Translations under genes and position numbers: made by a program | In this document: piece by piece, positions 21,134 through 31,925 of the stretch | Layout: every line of letters starts with the position of its first letter | How positions within the stretch are numbered: the first letter of the stretch is position 1 | The notes under the pieces: generated by a model | The model's database searches: none | Told to the model about the DNA's origin: nothing | What the model saw: the letters and a program-made list of their open reading frames with translations, nothing else | Source: Mesostigma viride | Taxonomy: Eukaryota > Streptophyta > Mesostigmatophyceae > Mesostigmatales > Mesostigmataceae | Length of the DNA stretch: 45,268 nt | Assembly: GCA_009746045.1 (NCBI GenBank) | Contig: RPFO01001483.1 | Span: 148,501 to 193,768, forward strand | Direction: 5' to 3'

Positions 21134-21613
21134 ATGATCGCGAGACTAATAGTTATATTTCTCATCGTGCTGGTGCGCTACCTGCAGCTACGCAGGAAGC
21201 AGGCCGCGATCCGCATTATTCAGGAAAATGCGGCTCGCGAGGCGGAATACATGGCAACCGCCACACAAGTGATGATGGGGATGGCAATGGACGACAAGCC
21301 AGACGACCGACGAGGCGGGTGGCAGCCCGGTCGCCCGTGGGCATATGATAGGGCCGCAGGACGTGGATTTTGGGAATCAGCAAAGCGAGGGGGTGTCATG
21401 ACGGACGCGGACTTCCGTGCAACATTTCACATGACCCGTGATTCCTTTGATCGTGTAGTGTGTATGTTGATCGCGTTAGCTAAAATTAGTCAGCCATGGT
21501 TAAGTAAGCTAATGGAATTTGAAGGCACGGTAAAACCAGTACTGAAAAGCTATCAGCCCAGTTCTCTCGCGTGTAGATTGTTTGCTTTCTCGACATTTTG
21601 TTCGGACGCGTAG
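21134..21613 (+). pseudogene. Harbinger transposase, N-terminal fragment
   Basis: The frame starts with ATG and a hydrophobic, membrane-like segment (residues 1-18) and a basic stretch. It then reads 'GRGFWESAKRGGVMTDADFRATFHMTRDSFDRVV', whose end matches the 'F-R-M-S-R-x-x-F-x-x-L' block that precedes the catalytic domain of PIF/Harbinger (DDE_4) nucleases. It stops after 159 residues in 'LACRLFAFSTFCSDA'. The expected DDE motifs are not found downstream up to 24.4 kb, so the enzyme is truncated. The hydrophobic start may be an artefact of an upstream ATG; a later start at residue 41 (Met-Ala-Thr-Ala) is possible. Confidence 0.72.
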
Positions 21614-22785
21614 TGTATTATCACGGGAAGCATAGCGATTGGTAGCCAACGATGGCGACGTACGTGAAGCCTCTGCTCTATGACGGGAAGGCATCTGGCG
21701 TTGCTGCAACTGGAATCAGGCCAGTGCCATGTTCGGCACCGTGCACGCGGAAATAAGGCGCCGTCACGTTAGATAGCACTGCTGAGGACGAGCTGCGCCT
21801 GCCTGCCCATATTTACCGAGTTTGTCTCGCATCGCACTGCATTATTGCTGGCCAGACTATGCTGTCTTTATGCCCGACAGACTGGTTCACGAACCGTTTT
21901 AATTTGCTGCGTGCGTGGCTCCTGCCCTTCCATGGCAATGTTTGCAATTTCGCACGTTTTCGTTGTGATTGTTGGCACATACTACATAGCCATGCACATG
22001 ACATACTGCATGAAGGTCGCAAAGTTAGGTATAGTTTCTGTTTGTAAATCCTGAGTTCTTGCTTTACACACGGTTCCTTGAAATGAAGGCCCTGGCCGAA
22101 GCTCGTTGCTTGCCAAAGCCTTCTTGTGTCGAAGAACAGCGGTTCTCAGTGGGCACATGAAAGAGACGTTGCCAGGCATTGTAAGATTTCCAACCACACG
22201 CTTGTCCTGTAACCATGCATTTCATTCCATGTGCGTTATGAATCTGGCAGCTTGTGAGCCTGCAACCATTAATTGCAGTTTGGCACATGTTACAAAAAGT
22301 AGGCTCCTTGAATTTAGGCTGCTTTCTCGCTTATTTTTGTTGATGCTATAGGCAACATTGGACTTAACACTAAGTTGAGTCCCACCCGCATCCAACCCCC
22401 CAATCATCCATCCACTCCGTCCCTACCCACCCAATTATACCACCGTCTTCCCGCCCACTCTTGAACTAATCAGCCCAACGCCCCAGCCCAAGACACAGGC
22501 AAATGCCCATGTAGCCACCCATGTGCGCGTGCAAAGAGACACTCAACTAGCTAGGCTGCATATACGTGCCATGGGGGCATAACAGGTGCATGGGCGCAGG
22601 TGCACATGCAGGCCCGCAGGCATGCACACAAGCAGGCAGGCAGGCAGGTTGACAGATGGGTGGGCAGATAGGCGGGTGGCAGACTTGCAGGCGGGCAGGC
22701 GGGAGGATGGGCAGAACATTGGGTGGACAGGCGAGTAAGAAGGTCGTTGGGTCCAAGCAACCCGTTTATTGGTGATGGATTGATG

Positions 22786-23515
22786 TGTGTGGCGCATGTG
22801 TGCAAGTCGGCCTGTGTTTGTGTGCGTTTGTATGCATGTGCACGTGTGCTCGTGGGTGTGTGCACATGTTTGTGTGCATGTGTTAGCGTGCATGTGCGCA
22901 CGTGGGTGTGTGCATGTGTGTGATATTGTGTGCATACATGTGTATGTCACAGTGTGCATGTGTGTGCGTGTGTGCGTGTGTGCGTGTGTGTGTGTGTGCG
23001 TGTGTGCGAGTGTGCGAGTGTGCGAGTGTGCGTGTGTGCGTGTGTGCGTGTGTGCGTGTGTGCGTGTGTGCGTGTGTGCGTGTGTGCGTGTGTGCGTGTG
23101 TGCGTGTGTGCGTGTGTGCGTGTGTGCGTGTGTGCGTGTGTGCGTGTGTGCGTGTGTGCGTGTGTGCGTGTGTGCGTGTGTGCGTGTGTGCGTGTGTGCG
23201 TGTGTGCATGTGTGTATGTGTGCATGTGTGTATGCGTGCGTGTGTGCATGTGTGTATGTGTGCATGTGTGTATGCGTGCGTGTGTGCATGTGTGCGTGTG
23301 TGCATGTGTGTATGTGTGCATGTGTGCGTGTGTGCATGTGTGCGTGTGTGCATGTGTGTATGTGTGCATGTGTGTATGTGTGCGTGTGTGCGTGTGTGCA
23401 TGTGTGCATGTGTGCGTGGGTGCATGTGTGTATGTGTGCATGTGTGTATGCGTGCGTGTGTGCATGTGTGTGTGAACATTTATGTGCATGTGTATGTATG
23501 TGGGCGTGTGTGTGT
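22786..23515. repeat. TG-rich microsatellite ((GTGTGC)n/(TGTGTA)n), about 730 bp
   Basis: A purine-pyrimidine alternating tract built of GTGTGC, GTGTGCAT and GTGTGTAT units. Long Cys-Val or His-Thr reading frames in several phases are by-products of the repeat. Such alternating tracts favour left-handed DNA. It lies inside the Harbinger. Confidence 0.95.
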
Positions 23516-24697
23516 GCTGGGGGGTAGGATGGATAGGGAAAAGAAAGAGTGAAAAATGCAAGGTGTGGGGGAGTTAAATGTTTCACCTCGCGGCAAAAGT
23601 CGTTGTGCCTGCCGCGTGTATTGACAAGCAGCTGTGGGCACGGTTGCAGCAAGTGAGTACACGCCAAGGGCCTACACGGTTCATGCAATAGCACACAGCC
23701 AGTGGGACGAAACATCTGCACATATTACTCGGGTTCATCTATTTTGCACATTACCTGCTTGGGTTCATCAACTGAATTCTGTACCTTACACTTGCATGGC
23801 TCATGGTTTCAATCGCTGCTCAATTGACGGAAAATGAACAGGCAATCAACATTCAGATATGTTAATCCTGAAAAGTGACCTTCCACGTACACCAGGAGAA
23901 TGAAGGTCGATGCTGCTGTGACGCATGAGCCTAATCCACGTGCTCTCGGAGGTCTCCACCTCGGCAGGAGCACCTGCAGGCGTCGTGGCTCGCTTGCCTC
24001 AAGCAATATGCGCGTGCTGAAAGCTACCGGGGTCTAGGCAGAGTTACATTATCTGCCCGGAAAAAGCACCTCTTAAACCTTTCTCGGCAACGAAGCTCTG
24101 AGCAGCGCTATATTGTCGTGGCCGGACTTCATTGTCGCCATTAAAATGTCAAAAGCTGTTCGATTCATCCAAGGAAAATGCGTGCATGGTAGACAGATCA
24201 TGAGATGCCCGGGCGTATAGACATGACAAGCAACTGCTTAGATGGCGCTCATCGCGTCCCCTCCTCGCTTCCCTCGACTCAGTTCGTTAAGGCGCCTAAT
24301 CCAATGTATGGCATAGGCCGCTGTGATCTGGCCGCGCACCTCGGCCTCAAGAACATCTTCTTGCGTCTTAAACATCAGCGCCGGAGGCGGCGGCTCAGCC
24401 ATTGCAAGGCTTAAAATCACAGCGATGCCAGATGGTTATGGCGTGTAATGCTGGGCGACGGGGTGCAGTTTTCACTTTTAGGGTCAAGCACGTGCCATGA
24501 TGCACACAAAAAGGCGGGAACTTGTTCGCCGCCGTTGGATCGGAACTGAATGTGGAAACCCCGTCCCGACTAATTCACCGCTAATTCATTCTAATTCGCC
24601 GCGCCGAATTAGACCTCGAGCCTGGAACTGCGGTCCGGACCAATCCGAGTCCTCCTAATTCGCACTAATTCGTCACCATATGTGGAAAGGCTCTTAA

Positions 24698-26380
24698 CCC
24701 CTAAATGGTCTTGCGGCCGATTTTCCGCCAAAAATCGAGTTCCAGCCGATGCATCGGCCCCTTCTCGGGCGACCAAATGCCGCGAAAACTATTGAGAATT
24801 AAGAAACGTTTAGCTGAGAAGATCGAAAGTTTATAAAATACTCTAAAGCATGGTATATGGGTTTGCATACTTCTGACAAAGTTATAGAGGTGTTCTGGCC
24901 GGTCAAAGTACAAGGGGTCAGGGTACTTTTTCACGTACAACGTGCATTCCGGAAAACGACGACCTGGCCATGGCGGCTTGCGCCCACGCATGGCATTTAC
25001 GTTTTCGTTCGAATTTTCTGACCAAACTTAGGATATTGATTTTATACGTCCTAAAGATCATACAGGCCAATTTTTGGTCCGCGGGAATGCCATTTGATAG
25101 GTGTCGGCAGCGTTCTTGCTGGAAAAAACTGCGATCAGGCCGGACGAAAGAAACGTTGACAGCAATACCTTTCCGGCGTATTTTAAAGGATATATCGGTT
25201 TCTTTGTACTTTTTATGATACATAGTAGTCGTAAACGTGCAAGGGTGGCCAGAAATCGCCGAATCCAGCGACCATGCTGCACAATTTTGGCGTGCCGAAA
25301 TGCGCCTTTTTGCGGCCACCGCCTGGGCCAAGGTAACGCCATCCATGCCTGGTAAAGCTTAAGCATCGTTTTCCTATCGATTTTTGACGTTTATATATAC
25401 GTTCTAGCTTGTGTAGCACATTCTTTTTGCATTATTCATGCTCTTTCTTGACCCTGGCCTGGCCCCTTTCTAAAACACCCTTCTTAGATGCTTCCCTCAG
25501 TCAGTTGACCTGCCACAGGGTGATGGTGATAAGTTTTAGAGGCTGTATGGGTTTGAATACCTCCATATATGTTTGTTATACATTTCCCACACACATATTG
25601 CATGAGTGTGAGGCAGTTGGCTGGTCTCTGTGGCATGATCAAGCATGTAACCGGTGAGTAGAAGCTTCCCATTGTCAGCATGTGCCACCAGGTGTGCTGA
25701 CCATCACCTGTCAAGCTATAGCAGCTTAGGCCTAGTTTATCCTTGCTAGGGCAGGCTGAAATAGGCTTAAAATCACTAGTTTGTTGGTGGCTGCCTCCTA
25801 GAATGCATGCCTTGCGTAGGGTATCCGTACCACGTTACCTACGTGCATGGACAAGGTAGCACCTGCACATAGGTGCCATGTAAGGGCAGTGTGATGATGC
25901 AGTTATGTTTCCCCATCATTGTGGAAGGGAAATGTATTGTGTGGCATGGTTGGTGGCCATATTAGTAGGTAGTATGCCCACCCCTACCCCCTTGGTTGCT
26001 TTTTACCAACGGTACCCCTATGGGCTGTACTGGGTGTAACTGCTGGTATACCCACCCAAATGATGACCCCAATGGCTCAAACTGTTCAGCAACTAATTTT
26101 TTATCATCCCTGAAGTGGTAGGTGCCTAGGTCTTATAACATAATTCAAAATGCACATTCTACCAAAAATGAAAACGCGCGTCTTGACCCCCCTGACTTTG
26201 ATGGCAGTTATATATGGCCTACCCTGCATATATGTGAGGTTGTGATATACCAACCCGAAGGGCAACTCATGGACATGCTTGGCCCCCAAGGACAGCCATT
26301 GGATATGGGTAGGTTGGATGGCATCTGGTTTGCAAAATTGTGAAGATCCAGCCGATTTATCGGCAGGATCTCAGACCATT
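24698..26380. mobile_element. TTAA-associated DNA transposon 3 (about 1.68 kb), relative of element 1
   Basis: The left end CCCCTAAATGGTCT follows TTAA, and CTAAATGGTCT is exactly inverted at 26370-26382, where the LINE resumes. The interior 24880-25985 aligns with 16985-18110 of element 1 in the same order and at the same distance from the left end (about 204 bp). Shared words include 'GGTCAAAGTACA', 'CTTGCTGGAAAAAACTGCGAT' in part, and 'CACCGCCTGGGCCAAGGTAACG' in part. At the right side 'TTTAGGACC' suggests loss of a few bases between two AGG words, removing the second TTAA. The ends differ from element 1, which is odd given the shared interior. Confidence 0.65.
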
Positions 26381-26382
26381 TA

Positions 26383-27240
26383 GGACCTGTCGGAGCATCC
26401 TGTAAACCGTGCCGTCTAGCTTTAACAGCCGCCAGTGTGTCTGTGCACGAGTGTCCACGCCTCGGCGCCATACGTAAGCACCGTGAGGACGAGGACCTTG
26501 AAGAGCATATGCGCTTGCGGTGATCGCCCAGGCCCTTTGCATGAGCGCCAGTAGGTATTGAGCGAACGGAGCCTGGCCCAGGCCAGACTGATCGATGCTG
26601 ATGCCGTCCGGCACATTGTCGGCGGACGTCAGGAAGCACTAATGCTCCCCATGCAACAGCTAGTTTGAAGCGGTCGATCACGGAACGGGACCTCCGTCGA
26701 CCGTCCAGCAGTCGCGGCAGCGGTGGGCGACTGGAGCCGGGCCCCAATCATCATCGCCGGCCTCAGTTACTAATCTCCAACCCCACCGGCCGCCCTCGCC
26801 TCCAAGCCCGGACAGTCCAGCCAGGGCTGAATGTGCTCGGGGCGCGTGATATGAGGGTGGTGTCGTCCGCATAAATCAGGTCGGCCAGGCGGTAGCCAGT
26901 GCCGACCCCGCCGGTGCTCGCGCTCGTTAAGGATGTCCAACTTAGCCAGGCTCGAACCCCTTAAGAGCAGTATAAAGCGCGCACGTGCCCGGCGAATGAC
27001 GTGATCCACAGGTATGGGGACAGGACACAACCTTGCCACACCCCGTGGTGAAGGGGGCCCGGGGATGGTGGGGTGGTGCCTTCCGCAGTCCGCACTACTG
27101 CCTGTGGGCCTTATACAGTCGACGAATGGCAGCAATAAACGCTGGTGGTACCCGGTACGTCCAGAGCTAGGATGGCCCACCAAAGAGCCTCCCAGAGGAC
27201 CGTGTCAAAGGCCCGTGTCAAAGGCACTGATGAATCACGC
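26383..27240 (-). mobile_element. LINE fragment (reverse transcriptase part), second half of the split copy
   Basis: On the minus strand this continues the LINE broken off at 19092. It holds the remains of the YADD block (26840-26880, now frameshifted), 'GLGQAPFAQYLLALMQRAW' (near 26570) and the 'VLTYGAEAWTL' block (near 26470). It ends near 27240 in the region encoding the first RT motif, so the copy was 5'-truncated at insertion or later cut. Confidence 0.8.
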
Positions 27241-27344
27241 GCGAGTTCTCTGTAGGCTAACCTTCTAGATAGTTGTCCCACTTCAGATAGGTCTCGTTCT
27301 GAATGTTAGCCAGCCATATTTAAGTACACTCTCTGTTGTGTGAT

Positions 27345-28745
27345 GTTCTCACGAGCCACGAGCCACGAGGTAGCCATGGCTGACGGCGGAGCTCATAACT
27401 TTCACGTTTGAGCACCGAATTTAGCCGTGAATATCACTATCGATCGCTTCGTCTTTCTAAGACGCACATGCTGATATAATTTTCCGAATCTAAAACGCAA
27501 TATATGACGAGCAAACGCCTGTCGACGCAACGCAGTTTGGCGGATGCGCTCGCCCATGAAAATGCGGCAGCTGCGGCTGCAGCTTTGCCAGCTCCGGCAG
27601 GCAGCGGTGACACTAGCTAGTCGTGCACTGGTGGTCGCCCAGCAACCTCCCGGGCTCAATGCCTCGCCATCGGCACAGCCTGACCCTAAACGCGCCCGCT
27701 CCGCCGACAAAACAGGAGGGTCTTCACGCCCCTCGGAACCGCGACGTCGGCTCCAACCTTTCCAGGTCGATGATCACGACTGGACCAACATGTCTCCGTC
27801 CGATGCTCTGCACTGCATCTTCTTTGGGGACTATACGCCTCGCTTTACGACCTGTGCCTCCATCTCCACGACAACAATCGCCTCCTCCTCCCGGACGGCC
27901 GCCGATGGAACGACATCCGCCTGAGCACTGTTCGGGTGCCCCCAACTCCAGCACACCGGCATCCTCAACTCCCTTCTCCAGCGCTCTGACGGCGAGATCT
28001 GCATGGGCTCCATCCATCTCCGCCCCCACCCTCCGTTCCATCCTCACGGAAGCCTTTCAGCAGCACGTGACCCCCCTTGCTGCTGACGTCGCAGCAATGG
28101 GTGGTCCGCTGGCTGCTGAACTTCCTCACCTCACCGCGCGGCCACAGTCCACTGCCATTTCCGCCTCCACTGCCGACATCCAAGCCCAGCTCCTCGACCT
28201 CGACCAACGCCTTCAAGCCACCGCCACCGCCCTTGAGAGCTTGCATGACACCGCCGGCCTCACCGCCCAGGTGGTGAAGGACATCGCCGCCCAGCCGGCG
28301 CCTGCTGGCCCGGCCGGCGATGCTCCCTCCACCGGCTGGGCGGACTTGCTTAAGCAGCACACCACCTCCACCACCTCCACCATCTCGGCACAACTCAAGC
28401 AACTTAAGCCCTCGACCTTCGCGAGGAAGCCGACATCGCCCGGCGCAGCCACAATGTCATCGTCAAGCACTTCGACCAGCCGGCAGGTGAGACCTCCACG
28501 AGCCTTCTTGAGGTGCCATTTAAGCGCGACATTTTTGCCCCCACTGATGTTACTCACTGGTGAGCTGGACATGTCGGCTGTCCGCCTCCCCCGCGCGCGG
28601 GGGAAGGCTGGCCCGGCACTCGTGCTCCTCACCTTTAAGTACATGGCGGACAAGCTGGCGTTCCTTAAATGCTGCAAGAAGCTCTCGGAGACTCGCTTCA
28701 CGCTGGACGACGACTTGACCCTGGCCCAGCAACACAACGGTCTGA
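27345..28745 (+). mobile_element. LINE 5' half (leader and ORF1), plus strand
   Basis: The leader starts with the duplicated 'GAGCCACGAGCCACGAGG' and matches the inverted leader at 9930-10020. It is followed by ORF1 and stops within the ORF1 C-terminal block at about 28745, after which unrelated sequence begins. Together with 26383-27240 it forms a head-to-head pair of LINE pieces. Confidence 0.82.
27504..28740 (+). pseudogene. LINE ORF1 protein relic
   Basis: An ATG at 27504 (MTSKRLSTQRSLADAL) begins the frame, which soon breaks; most of the protein is read from 27623 to 28819 in one long frame with other frames interleaved. Pro/Ser/Thr-rich N-terminus; a heptad-like helical block at 28170-28330 ('DIQAQLLDLDQRLQATATAL', then 'TAGLTAQVVKDIAAQPAP'); then 'WADLLKQHTTS'; then, near 28590-28720, 'RLPRARGKAGPALVLLTFKYM', 'KLAFLKCCKKL' and 'LDDDLTLAQQ'. 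This order (linker, coiled coil, RNA-binding and C-terminal domains) is that of L1-type ORF1 proteins. Confidence 0.75.
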
Positions 28746-29039
28746 AAGTGCCAAAAAACAGCCTTATAACTCCTGTACCATGCAAATATTGTCGAAACAT
28801 GCTAGATCTTGGTAGGTAGCATGTTCAGGACACCAGTAGAAGGATTGCAACTTTCCGGACTTACCGGACCTCAGCTGACCTATTTTTGGCATGTCTATTT
28901 TTAGCAGTTTTCCAGATTTTAATATAAACAAATACATTCTAATATGCAAATAAAGAGTTCTTGACCTGGCTGTTTGCAAGTAAGTTGATACTCATGACTA
29001 ATGACTGTGCACAAGATCTGATGGTCATCCAACCGCATT

Positions 29040-29560
29040 TGGTAACAAAATGCCACCAAATGCTAGCAAAAATGTGCGTTTTTTGTATTTTTCATCACAT
29101 TTCATTGCAGTTTCCATACAAGCTGTGCTCGGTTGAGGCTGGAAACTTGTAGGCATCTTAAACATCATTATTCTAGACATCCCACAAAAATTCAGGTCCA
29201 TCGTAGGGTATTTGATGTCAGTTTGCTCACAAATGTTACCAAAAATGCACGTTTTTCGTATTTTTCATCACATTCCATGGCAGTTTCCATACAAGATGTG
29301 CTCAGTTCAGGCTGGAAACTTGCATGCATCTTTGCCATCATTATTCTAGACATTCCACAAAAATTCAGAACCATCAGAGGGTATTTGATGTCAGTTTGCT
29401 CACAAATGTTACCAAAAATGCACTTTTTCCGTATTTTTCATCACATTTCATTGCAGTTTCCGTACAAGATGTGCTCTGTTGAGGCTGGAAACTTGCATGC
29501 ATCTTAGCCATCATGATTTTAGACATTCCACAAAAATTCAGGCCCATCATGCTCTATTTG
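29040..29560. repeat. 173-bp tandem repeat, about three copies
   Basis: The word TTCATCACAT recurs at 29091, 29264 and 29437, exactly 173 bp apart. The units also share 'GCAGTTTCCATACAAG', 'GTGCTC-GTT-AGGCTGGAAACTTG', 'CATTATTCTAGACAT' and 'CACAAATGTTACCAAAAATGCAC'. The identity between units is high. No protein is indicated. Confidence 0.88.
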
Positions 29561-29569
29561 GTAGAGTTA

Positions 29570-30165
29570 TCAATGCCATACCTGCCAGTTTCCATTACAA
29601 ATTCTTACCCATGGATGCGAAACTGCCAGTGTGGATGATATCAAGGAGACAATCTGGTCTTGAAACTCAAATAAGATGACTCACTAAAACATGGAAACCA
29701 TTCACGACGAGTGATATAAGACAACCTCCAGGAGACGTACATAAAAGTTCATTGATATATCTAGACACAGCTGACAATATGCACATGTGGCCATCATTGT
29801 GGATGCTCACGCAATCTCTATTCTACGGAGGAGCTTGCTGAACATAATATTGGCAGCTGTCGCATGCATGGCTAGAAAGGTCATTTTACACGTGCACCCA
29901 CAGCATGCCAAGTAATGTAGCTGCAAATTACTCAACAGGCGGCATGGCGCTGATGCGGAACCTTGCGCGCCCTCATCTCGGTATCGCTAGGAGGTAGTGG
30001 CACCTCCCTGCACAATCTCTGCCTGACCTTGTCAGCCTCATCATGCACTGTGTCAACATGGACACCCGGGCCATACCCTTGCCCTTGGCATCACAGCCAA
30101 GCTTTCGACGGTGGTTGGTGAAGCTCTTGGTGTCCTCCTTGCGCATGTGGTGCATGTGCAAGTTA
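29570..30165. other. Intergenic; no gene recognised
   Basis: No coding or repeat signal stands out. The segment simply links the 173-bp repeat to the long TGAG tract. Confidence 0.4.
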
Positions 30166-30167
30166 CT

Positions 30168-31389
30168 AAGTGAGTGACTGAGTGAGTGAGTGAGTGAGTG
30201 AGTGAGTGAGTGAGTGAGTGAGTGAGTGAGTGAGTGAGTGAGTGAGTGAGTGAGTGAGTGAGTGAGTGAGTGAGTGAGTGAGTGAGTGAGTGAGTGAGTG
30301 AGTGAGTGAGTGAGTGAGTGAGTGAGTGAGTGAGTGAGTGAGTGAGTGAGTGAGTGAGTGAGTGAGTGAGTGAGTGAGTGAGTGAGTGAGTGAGTGAGTG
30401 AGTGAGTGAGTGAGTGAGTGAGTGAGTGAGTGAGTGAGTGAGTGAGTGAGTGAGTGAGTGAGTGAGTGAGTGAGTGAGTGAGTGAGTGAGTGAGTGAGTG
30501 AGTGAGTGAGTGAGTGAGTGAGTGAGTGAGTGAGTGAGTGAGTGAGTGAGTGAGTGAGTGAGTGAGTGAGTGAGTGAGTGAGTGAGTGAGTGAGTGAGTG
30601 AGTGAGTGAGTGAGTGAGTGAGTGAGTGAGTGAGTGAGTGAGTGAGTGAGTGAGTGAGTGAGTGAGTGAGTGAGTGAGTGAGTGAGTGAGTGAGTGAGTG
30701 AGTGAGTGAGTGAGTGAGTGAGTGAGTGAGTGAGTGAGTGAGTGAGTGAGTGAGTGAGTGAGTGAGTGAGTGAGTGAGTGAGTGAGTGAGTGAGTGAGTG
30801 AGTGAGTGAGTGAGTGAGTGAGTGAGTGAGTGAGTGAGTGAGTGAGTGAGTGAGTGAGTGAGTGAGTGAGTGAGTGAGTGAGTGAGTGAGTGAGTGAGTG
30901 AGTGAGTGAGTGAGTGAGTGAGTGAGTGAGTGAGTGAGTGAGTGAGTGAGTGAGTGAGTGAGTGAGTGAGTGAGTGAGTGAGTGAGTGAGTGAGTGAGTG
31001 AGTGAGTGAGTGAGTGAGTGAGTGAGTGAGTGAGTGAGTGAGTGAGTGAGTGAGTGAGTGAGTGAGTGAGTGAGTGAGTGAGTGAGTGAGTGAGTGAGTG
31101 AGTGAGTGAGTGAGTGAGTGAGTGAGTGAGTGAGTGAGTGATGAGTGAGTGAGTGAGTGAGTGAGTGAGTGAGTGAGTGAGTGAGTGAGTGAGTGAGTGA
31201 GTGAGTGAGTGAGTGAGTGAGTGAGTGAGTGAGTGAGTGAGTGAGTGAGTGAGTGAGTGAGTGAGTGAGTGAGTGAGTGAGTGAGTGAGTGAGTGAGTGA
31301 GTGAGTGAGTGAGTGAGTGAGTGAGTGAGTGAGTGAGTGAGTGAGTGAGTGAGTGAGTGAGTGAGTGAGTGAGTGAGTGAGTGAGTGAG
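30168..31389. repeat. (TGAG)n microsatellite, about 1.2 kb
   Basis: About 300 units are essentially perfect, with one missing base near 31140 that shifts the phase. Reverse frames give endless Leu-Thr-His-Ser. Its purity over such a length implies recent expansion. Confidence 0.97.
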
Positions 31390-31763
31390 TGGGTGGGTGG
31401 GTGGGTGGGTGGGTGGGTGGGTGGGTGTGGGTGGGTGGGTGGGTGGGTGGGTGGGTGGGTGGGTGGGTGGGTGGGTGGGTGGGTGGGTGGGTGGGTGGGT
31501 GGGTGGGTGGGTGGGTGGGTGGGTGGGTGGGTGGGTGGGTGGGTGGGTGGGTGGGTGGGTGCGTGGGTGGGTGGGTGCCTGGGTGGGTGCCTGGGTGGGT
31601 GCGTACGTGGGTGGGTGCGTGGGTGCGTGGGTGCGTGGGTGCGTGAGTGCGTGAGTGCGTGAGTGCGTGAGTGCGTGAGTGCGTGAGTGCGTGAGTGCGT
31701 GAGTGCGTGATCGAGTGAGTGCGTGCGTGCGTGCGTGCGTGCGTGAGTGGGTGGGTGGGTGGG
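31390..31763. repeat. (TGGG)n and (TGCG/TGAG)n continuation
   Basis: The tetranucleotide changes in a stepwise way: TGAG to TGGG (31390-31560), then mixed TGCG-TGGG and TGCG-TGAG units, then pure TGCG, then TGGG again. G-runs of three at 4-bp spacing over 170 bp are a strong candidate for stacked G-quadruplexes on this strand. Confidence 0.95.
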
Positions 31764-31775
31764 TGGCCGGGTGGC

Positions 31776-31925
31776 AGTGTGAGATCATACGCCGTATAAT
31801 ACGGTATAATACGGTATAATACGTAATACGCTGGCTTTTAGCGTATAATTTTTCATACGTAATACGTTTTAGCGCATAATGACGTATAATACCGTATAAT
31901 GCCGTGTTTTCCGCGTTTTTTTTAC
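31776..31925. repeat. Cluster of CGTATAATACG-type palindromic words
   Basis: The tract starts 'GATCATACGCCGTATAATACGG', a close relative of the left end of the 13235 element, and continues with repeated CGTATAATAC and CGTAATACG words. No matching inverted right end was found downstream, so this may be a lone end of that transposon family. Confidence 0.6.

Larger units (their letters stand above)
20816..24693 (+). mobile_element. PIF/Harbinger-like DNA transposon, 3878 bp, degraded
   Basis: The ends GGCCCTTTCCACAT and, inverted, GAGCCTTTCCACAT match at 12 of 14 positions, with TTA on both sides. A second pair of inner inverted repeats (GGTTTCCACATT at 20881-20893, inverted near 24550-24562) and many 'CTAATTCG' words fill both subterminal zones. 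A transposase N-terminus lies at 21134-21613, but no DDE core follows. The middle is filled by a CA/TG microsatellite. It sits in the TTAA junction between two other transposons. Confidence 0.85.

Noticed and set aside
22543-23721. 200-390-codon ORFs of His-Thr or Cys-Val repeats
   Set aside because: These are by-products of the TG/CA-rich tract; nothing outside the repeat looks coding.
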